A DNA stretch of 64,000 nucleotides. Origin: Pyxidicoccus sp. MSG2 (GTDB taxonomy: Bacteria; Myxococcota; Myxococcia; Myxococcales; Myxococcaceae). Of this stretch, positions 43,065 to 52,894 are shown one piece after another. Below the pieces are notes generated by a model. The model saw nothing but the letters and a program-made list of their open reading frames with translations, was not told the DNA's origin and ran no database searches. Each line of letters opens with the position of its first letter. The stretch's first letter is position 1. Location: contig NZ_JAPNKC010000001.1 in assembly GCF_026626705.1 (NCBI RefSeq), positions 930,001 to 994,000 of the forward strand. The letters run 5' to 3'. The translations under genes were made by a program, and so were the position numbers.

Positions 43065-43417
43065 GCCGGCGAATCCTCGTCGTGGAGGATGACGTCTACA
43101 TCCGTGACTCCATCCGCGAGCTGCTCGAGGACGAGGGCCACACCGTGGTTTGCGCGGAGAATGGCGCCCAGGCCTTCGCCGAGCTGGAGACGATGCGGCA
43201 TTCGCCAGACCTCATCCTCCTCGACCTGATGATGCCCGTGAAAGACGGCTTCCAGTTCCGCACCGAGCAACGGGCCGACGCGCGCTTCGCACACATCCCG
43301 GTGGTGGTGATGAGCGCCGACCCCCACCTCGAGAGCCGGCGCAGCGTCCTCGACGCCCGCGCCTACCTGCGCAAGCCGGTCGACATCGACCTGCTGCTCG
43401 CCGCCACTGCCGCGTAG
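43061..43417 (+). CDS. Single-domain response regulator
   Basis: A 118-residue CheY-like receiver with the acidic pair in VVEDD, the phospho-acceptor in LILLDLMMPVKDG, a switch Ser in VVVMSADP and the conserved Lys of YLRKPVD. There is no output domain. The start overlaps the hybrid kinase stop by four bases, so they are a coupled pair and this is the probable phosphorelay acceptor. The downstream target is not visible. Confidence 0.92.
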   Translation: MSRRILVVEDDVYIRDSIRELLEDEGHTVVCAENGAQAFAELETMRHSPDLILLDLMMPVKDGFQFRTEQRADARFAHIPVVVMSADPHLESRRSVLDARAYLRKPVDIDLLLAATAA

Positions 43418-43749
43418 ACAGCGGAGGGCGGTGCCGCGGCCCGGTGCTGGAACACGCGTCGGCGTCCGGATGAGGCCCCTTGCCAGGAAGCACCGACCTC
43501 GTTAATCCTGTCGGCATGTACCTCGTGGTGAGTGCTCGTCGATTTAGCCGCCCCCCGGCCCCGTTTGGGAGTCGGGAGGCCGTGCTCTTCGACTGAGCGC
43601 ACGCCCCTCTCGTTGGTGGAACGCCGTCAGGCGCGACGCCCTCCCGAGCTCGCCGGGGGGGCATCCGAAGCCGGCGGCGCAAGGCGGCTCCCCCGCCCGG
43701 CGTCCCGGAGACCGCTGCGTCCCATCGCCATTCCACCGAGAGGTTTCCC
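43418..43749. other. 332-base intergenic region upstream of the PheS-like gene
   Basis: No credible gene is present on either strand. A run of C (43549-43554) and a G-rich stretch (43649-43663) can form long-range G/C pairing, but nothing matches a T-box, tRNA or riboswitch that I can recognise. It probably holds the promoter and leader of the downstream gene. Confidence 0.4.
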
Positions 43750-44886
43750 ATGTCGTCCGTCTCCGTCTCCATCCTCAGCGCCGAAGAGCTCCGGCGCGCC
43801 CTGTCCGTCCGCGACCTCACCGACCCCACCACCGGCCCGCACGCGATGCAGCAGCTCGTGTCCGCCGCGCTGGAGGCCCTGCGCTCCGCCTGGGGTTGTG
43901 AGGTCCGCATCCACCGCCAGAGTCCCGTCGTCTCCATCGCCGACAACTACGACCGGCTCCACTACCCGCCCGGCGGCGCCGCCCGGGACGCGCGCTACTC
44001 GCGCTACGTCTGTGACACCGCGCTGCTGCGCTCGCAGACCTCGGCCATGATTCCAGGCCTGCTGCGACACGTGGCCTCGGCACCGCCCGAGGACGCGCTG
44101 TTGGCCTGCCCCGGCCTCGTCTACCGCCGCGACTGCATCGACCGGATGCACACCGGCGAGCCCCACCAGATGGACCTCTGGCGGGTCCGCCGGGGGCCGC
44201 CCCTCACGACGGACGACCTGCGCGAGATGATTTCCACCGTGGTCCGCGCGCTGCTCCCGGGGCGCGAGGTGAAGCTCACCCCGGCCGTGCATCCGTACAC
44301 CACCGATGGCCTCCAGGTGGACGTGCTCCACGGCACGGAGTGGGTGGAGATTGGCGAGTGCGGCCTCGCGCTCCCGGCGCTGCTGGAGGAGAGCGGCCTG
44401 GACCTCCGCACCACCACGGGTCTGGCCATGGGCGTGGGGCTGGACCGCATCCTGATGCTGCGCAAGGGCCTGGACGACATCCGCCTGCTGCGCTCCGCGG
44501 ACCCGAGGATTGCGTCCCAGCTCCTGGACCTGGAGCCCTACCGCCCCGTGTCCTCCATGCCGGAGGTGCGAAGGGATGTGTCCCTGGTGATGGAGGAACA
44601 ACAGACACCCGAGGAGCTGGGTGACGCCGTGCGCGCGGCCCTGGGCGAGCGGGCGGAGTTGGTGGAGAGCGTGCAGGTGCTCTCGGAGACGCCCTGCTCC
44701 GCGCTGCCCCCCAGCGCGGTGAAGCGCATGGGCATATCCCCGGGACAGAAGAACGTGCTGCTCCGTGTGGTGCTGCGCGCGCTGGACCGCACGCTGACGC
44801 ATGACGAGTGCAACACGCTCAGGGATGACATCTACGCGGCGCTCCACCGGGGCACCGCGTGGGAGTGGGCGGCACGGCCGCACTGA
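43750..44886 (+). CDS. PheS-related class II ligase with FDX-ACB-like domain
   Basis: A 378-residue protein built like a monomeric mitochondrial phenylalanyl-tRNA synthetase. The class II catalytic core has a motif 2 region (GLVYRRDCIDRMHTGEPHQM) and a motif 3 region (GLAMGVGLDRILMLR, then GLDDIRLLRSAD). An FDX-ACB-like anticodon-binding domain follows from about 275 (MPEVRRDVSLVMEEQ). The normal bacterial enzyme is a PheS/PheT heterotetramer, so this is a paralogue. I recall an NCBI family called 'PheS-related mystery ligase SrmL' that fits. It may charge a tRNA, a carrier or a small molecule. It stands alone with a long leader. Confidence 0.8.
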   Translation: MSSVSVSILSAEELRRALSVRDLTDPTTGPHAMQQLVSAALEALRSAWGCEVRIHRQSPVVSIADNYDRLHYPPGGAARDARYSRYVCDTALLRSQTSAMIPGLLRHVASAPPEDALLACPGLVYRRDCIDRMHTGEPHQMDLWRVRRGPPLTTDDLREMISTVVRALLPGREVKLTPAVHPYTTDGLQVDVLHGTEWVEIGECGLALPALLEESGLDLRTTTGLAMGVGLDRILMLRKGLDDIRLLRSADPRIASQLLDLEPYRPVSSMPEVRRDVSLVMEEQQTPEELGDAVRAALGERAELVESVQVLSETPCSALPPSAVKRMGISPGQKNVLLRVVLRALDRTLTHDECNTLRDDIYAALHRGTAWEWAARPH

Positions 44887-45009
44887 CGCCCGTGACGCAA
44901 CGATGACGGAAGGAACGCGACCCCATGGCTCGGCGGGGCGCGCCTTTCTCTAGCTTGACGGCCCGCCCGACAACGCCGGTCGGGCTGTCACTGGAAAGGT
45001 CTGCCCATC

Positions 45010-45525
45010 ATGTCGAAGCTCCTCCGCCGTGTCGTGATGATGGTCGTTGGCTCCTGTGCCCTTGGAGCCTGCTCGAGCGTCAAACCCGCCACCTGGTCCA
45101 CGGACGCCATCTCGGTGCGCACGCTGAACATCGTCGACGAGAAGGGCCAGGCGCGCATCCGCATCGGCGCGCCGCTGCCGGACCCGCAGGGCCTCAAGCG
45201 CGCCGTGAAGGCGTACGGCATCCAGTTCATGAGCCCGGACGGTCAGGAAATCGGAGGGCTCGCCATGCTCGACTCCATCGGCATCCGCGGGCTGTGCTTC
45301 GACAGTGAGGAGGGCTACGAGGCGATGTGCGTGGGCCTCATCAAGGGCCAGCCCAACATCACCTTCCGCAAGGACTGGAAGGAGCGCATCGTCATCGGCG
45401 TGGACGACGGCGTCGCGAGCATCGTCATCAATGACGCCGAGGAGAAGCCGCACCTGCGCCTCTCCGTCGACAAGGACGGCAAGACGCAGGTCGAAGGCGT
45501 GACGCCGACGCCCGCGAGCAGGTAG
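45010..45525 (+). CDS. Conserved lipoprotein of unknown function
   Basis: A 171-residue lipoprotein with lipobox ALGACS. The mature part is beta-rich with regularly spaced short motifs: KGQARIRIGAPLPDP, IQFMSPDGQEIGGLAM, ERIVIGVDDGVASIVI and PHLRLSVDKDGK. This suggests a small repeat-built beta structure. GGAAAGG lies about ten bases before ATG 45010. It converges on the lyase gene across six bases. I recognise no family, and it has no enzyme motif. Confidence 0.7.
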   Translation: MSKLLRRVVMMVVGSCALGACSSVKPATWSTDAISVRTLNIVDEKGQARIRIGAPLPDPQGLKRAVKAYGIQFMSPDGQEIGGLAMLDSIGIRGLCFDSEEGYEAMCVGLIKGQPNITFRKDWKERIVIGVDDGVASIVINDAEEKPHLRLSVDKDGKTQVEGVTPTPASR

Positions 45526-45531
45526 GCGGCG

Positions 45532-47061
<1,530 letters not shown>

Positions 47062-47081
47062 GGGAAGTCCTTTCCGGGCCG

Positions 47082-48686
47082 TCAGGCGCTCCGGGCGCGG
47101 TTGAGGCGCGCGAAGATGGCCTTGTTGGCCTTGTAGAGGTTGACGAACTCGCGGAACAGCTCGTCGTAGAGGGCCCGGTTCTTCGGGTCCGGCTCGTAGG
47201 TGCGGGCGATGGGGACGAGCGAGGGAATCTCCTCCACCGTGAGCTGCCCCAGCGCCACCGCCGCCTGGAACGCGGCGCCCCGGGCATTGGCCAGCACGGG
47301 CTCGTCCACCTGCTGAATCGTACGGCCCAGCACGTCCGCGTGAATCTGGCACCACAGCGGCGAGCGCGCCCCGCCGCCGATGATGCGCATGGAGTCCAGC
47401 CGGCGCCCCACGAACTGCTCCACGTAGGTGAACAGCCAGCGCGAGTTGTAGGCCACGCCCTCCATCACCGCGCGGACCATGTGGGCCCGCGTCGTCTTGA
47501 GGGACTGGTTGAAGAAGCCGCCGCGCAGCGCCTTGTCGTCCACCGGGCTGCGCTCGCCGTTGAGCCACGGCATGAAGATGAGCCTGTCACTGCCGGCGGG
47601 GACGCTGCCGGCCTGGCGCTCCATCAGCTTGTAGACCTCCGCCGAGTCGTCCTCCGCCGCCACGTCCCCCGGCTTCGCGTCGCGGCCGTAGAGGATGTTG
47701 TCCTTGAGAAAGGTGAGGCAGATGCCGGCGGACTCCTGCTCGTTGGCCAGCAGGTAGCGTCCCGGCAGCGCGGAGGGCACGGAGGCCATCTGGTGGAACA
47801 GGTCGGTCTTCTTGTACGGCACGTGGCAGCTCAGCCACGAGGACGTGCCCACGCACAGGTGCGGCTCGTGGTCTCTCACCGCGCCGGAGCCCACCGCGGC
47901 GGCGAGGATGTCCGGGGCGCCCGTCACCACCTGCACGTCCTCGCGAAGGCCCAGGGCGCGCGCGGCGTCGGGCTGCAACGGGCCGAGCACCGTGGCGGCG
48001 GGCACCAGGTCCGGCAGCTTCTCGCGCTGAAGCCCCGTCATCTCCAGGAGGCGCTCGTCGTAGGCGACGCGGCTCAATTCGCGGTTGTCCGTCACCCAGT
48101 GCAGGGTGATGGAGTCGTAGGAGGCGGCGAAGCGGCCGCTCAGCCGCAGGTTGAGCCAGTCCTTGGGCTCGAGGAACTTGTACGTGTTCCGGTAGACCTC
48201 CGGCTGCGCGCCCTGGAGGTAGAGGATGTGGCCCACCGGGTCCTTGCCGGACAGGCTCGGCACCCCGCCCGTCAGGCGAATCCACGTAAGCAGGCGGCGG
48301 AGGCCATAGCCCTCGATGGGGATGAAGCCGTGGGCCACGCGCTTCACCTGGGCCGCGCCGCGCGAGTCCATCCAGATGAGCGCGGGACACAGGGGCCTGC
48401 CCGCCGCGTCCACGGCCACGGTGCCGGACCACTGCGAGCTGCAGTTGACGCCGATGATGTCGTCCGCGCGGACGTCCCCAGAGTCGAGCAGGCGCCGCGT
48501 GCCCCGGATGATGGCGCGCCACCAGGCCTCGGGGTCCTGCTCGGCGCCTCCGTCGGGGAGCAGGGAGAGGTCCAGCGGTTCCACCTCACCGCCGAGAATG
48601 CGTCCCCGCACCGTCACCACCGCGAGCTTCACGGCCGAGGTGCCGAGGTCGATGGCCAGGATGGACTTCTCACCTGCGTGGGACAC
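47082..48686 (-). CDS. FGGY-family carbohydrate kinase
   Basis: A 534-residue kinase with the actin-like ATPase fold: [14 protein letters not shown] near the start (phosphate-1 motif), the WMDSRG segment, [14 protein letters not shown], and [15 protein letters not shown] (adenosine region) near 440. FGGY kinases phosphorylate sugars and polyols such as xylulose, ribulose and glycerol. GTG 48686 follows GGAGGG closely. It is the first gene of an operon with the sphingosine-1-phosphate-lyase-like enzyme. That pairing is not expected for sugar catabolism, so the kinase may act on the lyase substrate or product; this is inference. Confidence 0.87.
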   Translation of the reverse strand: MSHAGEKSILAIDLGTSAVKLAVVTVRGRILGGEVEPLDLSLLPDGGAEQDPEAWWRAIIRGTRRLLDSGDVRADDIIGVNCSSQWSGTVAVDAAGRPLCPALIWMDSRGAAQVKRVAHGFIPIEGYGLRRLLTWIRLTGGVPSLSGKDPVGHILYLQGAQPEVYRNTYKFLEPKDWLNLRLSGRFAASYDSITLHWVTDNRELSRVAYDERLLEMTGLQREKLPDLVPAATVLGPLQPDAARALGLREDVQVVTGAPDILAAAVGSGAVRDHEPHLCVGTSSWLSCHVPYKKTDLFHQMASVPSALPGRYLLANEQESAGICLTFLKDNILYGRDAKPGDVAAEDDSAEVYKLMERQAGSVPAGSDRLIFMPWLNGERSPVDDKALRGGFFNQSLKTTRAHMVRAVMEGVAYNSRWLFTYVEQFVGRRLDSMRIIGGGARSPLWCQIHADVLGRTIQQVDEPVLANARGAAFQAAVALGQLTVEEIPSLVPIARTYEPDPKNRALYDELFREFVNLYKANKAIFARLNRARSA

Positions 48687-48794
48687 GCGCCCTCCGTGGG
48701 TCCAGAATCTACGGAGGGCGTAACAGGACTGGCCACCGACGTGCCGGGGAAAGTTGTCTTTCTGAACCCCCTGCGCACTCGCGTGCGTCCACTC

Positions 48795-49919
48795 CTACCG
48801 CAGACGTGCAGCCAGCTTCTGGAAGCGCGCGTCCTTGCGCACATGCTCCAGGTCCGGGTCGCTCAGCGCCCACGAGCCCTTGAGCCCGGCGTCGATGGCC
48901 TTCCCCAGGTACTCCAGCGCGCGGCCCGTGTCCGACTTGAGCGAATAGCCACAGGCGGCGTTGTAGAGCGCATTCACCTGGTACTGCTTCGAGGAGGAGG
49001 CACGGAGCGACGCCTCGATGGCGCCGTCATGGTCCTTCGCGGCCAGGAGCACCTGCCCCAGCCGGAGCCAGGCCGTCGCGTCGTTGGCGTCGGATGCCAC
49101 CAGCTCCCGGTACGCCTTCGCCGCAGCCGGCAGGCTGTTCTCCTCCGCGAGAAGCTGCGCCTGCTGGTGGGCACGGCCCCGCTCATCGAGGCTCGGGTTG
49201 AACAACGCGTAGCCGCCAGCAAGGTGCGGCTCTGGCGTCCAGCGGTACTCCATGTAGCGCGCCGTCTGCTCGGCCACGCGCAGGCCGAGCAACCGCGCCA
49301 CGACGTGCAGCGAGCCGTCGATGCCGGCGGACACGCCCGCGGTGGTGACGATGCGCCCGTTGTCGATGAAGCGGCGCCCCCGGTGGACGCGCGCCTTCGG
49401 CGCCATCCGCTGGAGCGAGTCGATGGCGTTGTTGAACGTCGTCACGTCCAGCCCGTCGAGCATCCCCGCCTTGCCCAGCACCATGGCCCCGGTGCAGACG
49501 GACAGGGCCACCTCGGCGCCCGCGGCCGTCTTCGCGAGCCACTTCGAATACGCCTCATCCTCCAGCACCACGCCGGTGTTGCCACCGGGAATGACGATGA
49601 CATCCGGCACGGGCGCATCCTCGGGAGAGAAGTCCGGCGTCACCTTGACGAAGCCCTGGCTGGTCAGCGGCGCCTTCGACTTCGCGACGGTGTAGACGCG
49701 GAAGGCGGGCGCGTCGCCCTGCATGGACTGGTGCCCCGCCGCCGAGAACACCTCTCCGGGACCGGCGAAGTCGAGCAGCTCCACGCCCTCGTAGAGGACG
49801 ATGGCCACGTTGCGGGTGTAGCCCGAGCGCCGGGGCGGTGACTCCGGCGCCGCCTGGGCCGGCGTGACGACGAGGAACAGCGACACCGCGAGCATGCAGC
49901 TCACCGCGAGGTGCTTCAT
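48795..49919 (-). CDS. Exported DJ-1/PfpI-family protein with TPR tail
   Basis: A 374-residue protein with a signal peptide (LFLVVTPAQAAP). The DJ-1/PfpI domain at about 35-215 has VLYEGVELLDFAGPGEVF and the nucleophile-elbow Cys in LSVCTGAMVLGKAG. TPR-like helices follow from about 245 to the end (AYRELVASDANDATAWLRLG, ALYNAACGYSLKSDTGRAL). An exported DJ-1 domain joined to TPR is unusual. AGGAAG precedes ATG 49919. It is 22 bases downstream of a GlxA-type regulator that also has a DJ-1/PfpI domain, so the two probably share a transcript and perhaps a ligand. Confidence 0.83.
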   Translation of the reverse strand: MKHLAVSCMLAVSLFLVVTPAQAAPESPPRRSGYTRNVAIVLYEGVELLDFAGPGEVFSAAGHQSMQGDAPAFRVYTVAKSKAPLTSQGFVKVTPDFSPEDAPVPDVIVIPGGNTGVVLEDEAYSKWLAKTAAGAEVALSVCTGAMVLGKAGMLDGLDVTTFNNAIDSLQRMAPKARVHRGRRFIDNGRIVTTAGVSAGIDGSLHVVARLLGLRVAEQTARYMEYRWTPEPHLAGGYALFNPSLDERGRAHQQAQLLAEENSLPAAAKAYRELVASDANDATAWLRLGQVLLAAKDHDGAIEASLRASSSKQYQVNALYNAACGYSLKSDTGRALEYLGKAIDAGLKGSWALSDPDLEHVRKDARFQKLAARLR

Positions 49920-49941
49920 GGTCTTCCTGCTTCCTGCCCCG

Positions 49942-50955
49942 CTATCGGGGCGCTGACTGGGTCCGCTGGCGCCCGGCCTTCCACCGCGCGGGACTCACGC
50001 CGTGGGCCTCCTTCCAGAGGCGGCGAAGCTGACGCGCATCCTTGAAGCCACAGTGCGTGGCGACGCTCTCCACCCGGGCCTCCGGGTCCTCCAGCAGGTT
50101 CGCCGCGACTTCCAGGCGGACGCGCTGCGAGAAGTCCTTCACGCTGATGCCGGTGGCCTGCCGGAAGGCCCGCGTCAGGTTGCGCGGGCTCATCGCGGCC
50201 AGGCTCGCCAGGCGCGGCAGCGTGGCGTGCTCGCGCGGGTTGGACACAATCCAGTCCTGCACCTTGTGGACGCCGTGGCTCAGGTGCGTGCGGTACTCGA
50301 GGAAGACGGACGACTGCCGCTGCTCTCCGTCGCGCCGGTGGTAGACGACCATTTCCCTCGCCACGCGTGCCACCACCAGCGGGCCCTGGTCCTCCTGGAC
50401 CAGGGACAGCGCCATGTCGATGCCGGACGTCACGCCCGCGCTGGTGATGACGGTGCCGTCCTTCACGAAGAGCCGGTCCGCCAGCACCTTCGCCGCGGGA
50501 TGGCGGCGCTGGAGCAACTCACAGAGCTTCCAGTGGGTGGCGCACTGCCGCCCGTCCAGCAGCCCCGCCTGCGCGAGGGCGAAGGAGCCCGTGCAGATGG
50601 ACGCCACCCGCGCGCCCGCCGCATGGGCCTCGCGCAGCCACGCCACCGGCACCGCCGTAGCCAGCGAGTCCAGCGCGCGCGAGTCCATGCCCGGCACCAG
50701 CACCAGGTCCAGCCCGCGCGGCTCCGGCAGCGACTCCAGTCGGCCGAAGACCAGTCCCTGCGCGGAAGTCACCTCGGGCGTCGCCGCGCAGTAGCGCAGC
50801 CTGTAATCCGCGCCGAAGCCGTTGGCCTCGAAGAGCACCTGGACGGGTCCGGCCAGGTCCTGGAGGTGGACGTGTGGCAGGACGAGCACCGCGACGTGCC
50901 GGGGACGGGCGGACGCGGCGACTCCGGTGCGCCCGAGGGAACGGGTGGACGACAT
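49942..50955 (-). CDS. GlxA-family AraC-type transcriptional regulator
   Basis: A 337-residue regulator. The DJ-1/PfpI-like sensor domain is at about 25-195 (VLPHVHLQDLAGPVQVLFEA, ICTGSFALAQAGLL), and the AraC-type double helix-turn-helix at about 230-325 (LASLAAMSPRNLTRAFRQAT, VATHCGFKDARQLRRLWKEA). The sensor Cys is kept, as in many GlxA members. ATG 50955 is chosen; ATG 50967 adds four residues and is possible. It lies upstream of the exported DJ-1/TPR gene and divergent from the ArsR operon, across about 150 bases that must hold both promoters. Confidence 0.88.
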   Translation of the reverse strand: MSSTRSLGRTGVAASARPRHVAVLVLPHVHLQDLAGPVQVLFEANGFGADYRLRYCAATPEVTSAQGLVFGRLESLPEPRGLDLVLVPGMDSRALDSLATAVPVAWLREAHAAGARVASICTGSFALAQAGLLDGRQCATHWKLCELLQRRHPAAKVLADRLFVKDGTVITSAGVTSGIDMALSLVQEDQGPLVVARVAREMVVYHRRDGEQRQSSVFLEYRTHLSHGVHKVQDWIVSNPREHATLPRLASLAAMSPRNLTRAFRQATGISVKDFSQRVRLEVAANLLEDPEARVESVATHCGFKDARQLRRLWKEAHGVSPARWKAGRQRTQSAPR

Positions 50956-51068
50956 GCCCGGTAGCATAGTGAGGCCCAGGCCCCGGTTCCCACGCACGTT
51001 CCGGACAGAGAGCGGACATTTCAGGCCACACCCGACAGCCCCTCCTCCTCCTCAAGCCCGAATATGCC

Positions 51069-51098
51069 TTGACGAGAATATGAACCGCTGGTTATATA
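51069..51098 (+). promoter_or_regulatory. Promoter with imperfect palindromic operator before ArsR gene
   Basis: A -35-like TTGACG (51069-51074) and a -10-like TATATA (51093-51098) are 18 bases apart, just before the GTG start at 51105. Between and over them lies the imperfect inverted repeat ATATGAACC-gct-GGTTATAT (51078-51097). ArsR-family repressors bind such sites and repress their own operon; that is known for the family, while its use here is inferred. Confidence 0.55.
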
Positions 51099-51104
51099 CC
51101 TGTC

Positions 51105-51470
51105 GTGGAATCTTCATTCACCATCGTCGCGGAGCCCAACAGACGGGCGATCTTGAGCCTGCTGCTCTCGTCTGAGCGCTCCGTTGGCGAGATAGAGCGC
51201 GAGCTGCACCTGTCGCAGCCGTCCGTCTCCAAGCACCTGCGAGTGCTGCGAGACGCCGGGTTCGTGGAATCACGAATCGAAGCGCAGCGGCGCCTCTATC
51301 GGCTGAGACCGGAGCCACTCATGGAACTGGACGCATGGCTCGTGCCCTTCCGGCGCTTCTGGTCGAAGCACGTCGATGCCCTGGAGCAACACCTGGACAA
51401 GATGGAGGACGAGCCCCCTGTGAAGCCTCCTCTGACTCTGAAAGGAAAGAAGAAACATGAGCAGCCGTGA
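51105..51470 (+). CDS. ArsR-family transcriptional regulator
   Basis: A 121-residue winged-helix regulator: AEPNRRAILSLLL, then the recognition helix in LHLSQPSVSKHLRVLRDAGFVE and the wing RLYRLRPEPL. No metal-binding cysteine pair is visible, so the effector is unlikely to be a metal. The GTG start at 51105 lies a few bases after an AT-rich promoter. The downstream SRPBCC gene overlaps it by 14 bases. This pairing of ArsR with an AHSA1/SRPBCC protein is a common operon in actinobacteria and myxobacteria. The tail is lysine-rich. Confidence 0.9.
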   Translation: MESSFTIVAEPNRRAILSLLLSSERSVGEIERELHLSQPSVSKHLRVLRDAGFVESRIEAQRRLYRLRPEPLMELDAWLVPFRRFWSKHVDALEQHLDKMEDEPPVKPPLTLKGKKKHEQP

Positions 51471-52020
51471 GCAATACGCACCGGGTGCCGCCTTTGGCGC
51501 TGATATCCGAAAAGAGGGTGAGACGTGGACGCTCGTGCTCGTCCGCGACCTCCGCCACCCGCCTGCCAAGGTCTGGAAGGCGATCACCGAGCCCGAGCAT
51601 CTCCGCCAATGGGCTCCGTTCGATGCGGACCGGAACCTCGGTACCGTTGGCACCGCGAAGCTCTCGACGGTGGGGGCGCCCAAGCCGCTCGTCTCCGAGA
51701 CCCAGGTGAAGCGGGCCGACGAGCCCAAGGTGCTCGAGCTCAGCTGGGGGGGACAGAACATGCGCTGGGAACTGGAGCCGCTGGAAGGCAGCGGCACCCG
51801 GCTCACGCTCTGGCACAACATCAACCGTGGCTTCATCTCGATGGGCGCCGCGGGCTGGCACATCTGCTTCGACGTGCTGGATGGCCTGCTCGCCGGTCAG
51901 CCCATTGGACGCATCGTCGGCGCCGAGGCCATGAAGTTCGATGGCTGGCAGCGATTGAACGCAGAGTACGCAAAGCAGTTCGGCATCGAGACCCCCGCTT
52001 TTCCCTCTCGCCCTACCTGA
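51457..52020 (+). CDS. SRPBCC (AHSA1-type) ligand-binding protein
   Basis: A 187-residue START-like helix-grip protein: LVRDLRHPPAKVWKAITEPE, then LRQWAPFDAD, and WELEPLEGSGTRLTLWHNI in the later half. Such proteins bind hydrophobic ligands in a central cavity, and AHSA1-like members are linked to stress responses. It overlaps the ArsR gene by 14 bases and the next gene starts two bases after its stop. A ligand-sensing or detoxification role with the ArsR regulator is inferred. Confidence 0.88.
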   Translation: MSSREQYAPGAAFGADIRKEGETWTLVLVRDLRHPPAKVWKAITEPEHLRQWAPFDADRNLGTVGTAKLSTVGAPKPLVSETQVKRADEPKVLELSWGGQNMRWELEPLEGSGTRLTLWHNINRGFISMGAAGWHICFDVLDGLLAGQPIGRIVGAEAMKFDGWQRLNAEYAKQFGIETPAFPSRPT

Positions 52021-52022
52021 TC

Positions 52023-52406
52023 ATGACCCGCTCGAAAAAATTGGTTATCGGCTTCTGGCTCGTCACCGCGCTCTTCTGCCTGCAGATTGGCTTCACCGCC
52101 TACGCGCAACTGAGCCTGCCCCAGGTGGCGGAAGCGTTCACCCACCTCGGCTTCCCCGACTACTTCCGGGTGGAGCTCTCGTGGGCCAAGCTCCTCGGCG
52201 TGGCGCTGCTGCTTGCGCCGGTACCGGCGCGGCTCAAGGAGTGGGCCTATGCCGGCTTCGCCTTCAACCTCGTCTCCGCGCTCATCGCCCACCTCGCGGT
52301 GGGTGATGGCCCGGAGGCGTGGGGCTTCGCGGTGGGCACCGGCGTGCTCTGGGGGCTCTCGTACTTCTTCTGGCGCCGCCTGCAGCCCGCGCCGGCGATC
52401 GCCTGA
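52023..52406 (+). CDS. DoxX-like small membrane protein
   Basis: A 127-residue protein with four membrane helices (about residues 7-25, 55-70, 75-95 and 105-120), matching the DoxX/DUF4267-like group. FWLVTALFCLQIGFTAYAQL and SWAKLLGVALLLAPVP are typical. It starts two bases after the SRPBCC stop and so belongs to the ArsR operon. DoxX-like proteins are linked to thiol or redox stress in some bacteria; the role here is not visible. The start is ATG 52023. Confidence 0.8.
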   Translation: MTRSKKLVIGFWLVTALFCLQIGFTAYAQLSLPQVAEAFTHLGFPDYFRVELSWAKLLGVALLLAPVPARLKEWAYAGFAFNLVSALIAHLAVGDGPEAWGFAVGTGVLWGLSYFFWRRLQPAPAIA

Positions 52407-52444
52407 CCGCAATGAAATACAGCTGGAACTTCTAGGGTGAGAAC

Positions 52445-52867
52445 ATGAAGAAGACGGGCGCGAGCGAAGGCCAGTCGGCCTCGGAGCTCATCTCGAAAAG
52501 AATCGCCGAACTCGGGGGCTGGCGCGCGGCAACTCTCAGCAGGATGCGCAAGCTCATCAAGGAAGCAGACCCGGACGTCGTCGAGGAGTGGAAGTGGATG
52601 GGCACTCCAGTCTGGTCGCACGACGGCATCATCTGCACTGGCGAGTCCTACAAGCAGGTCGTGAAGCTGACCTTCATCAAGGGCGCGTCCCTGAACGATC
52701 CAGCCCGTCTCTTCAACTCGAGTCTCGACGGAAACGTACGCCGCGCGATCGACATCCACGAAGGAGAAGAAGTGGACGCGTCTGCCTTCAAGGCGCTCAT
52801 CCGCCAGGCGATCGCCCTCAACAGCTCTGGCAAGTCCAAGTCGAAACCTTCGAAGAAGGCGAAGTAG
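52445..52867 (+). CDS. DUF1801-family protein
   Basis: A 140-residue protein with the DUF1801 pattern (ATLSRMRKLIKEADPDVVEEWKW is typical; WKWMGTPVWSHDGIICTG follows). The tail is lysine- and serine-rich. GGTGAG lies before ATG 52445. The gene is 38 bases after the DoxX gene on the same strand and could be the last member of that operon. The biochemical function of DUF1801 is not known. Confidence 0.85.
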   Translation: MKKTGASEGQSASELISKRIAELGGWRAATLSRMRKLIKEADPDVVEEWKWMGTPVWSHDGIICTGESYKQVVKLTFIKGASLNDPARLFNSSLDGNVRRAIDIHEGEEVDASAFKALIRQAIALNSSGKSKSKPSKKAK

Positions 52868-52894
52868 GAAGCGGGGTGCCAGGACATCCTGGCT

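Noticed and set aside
43418..43749. tRNA-like or riboswitch element before the PheS-like gene
   Set aside because: No T-loop consensus or cloverleaf could be built, and no known riboswitch core was recognised.
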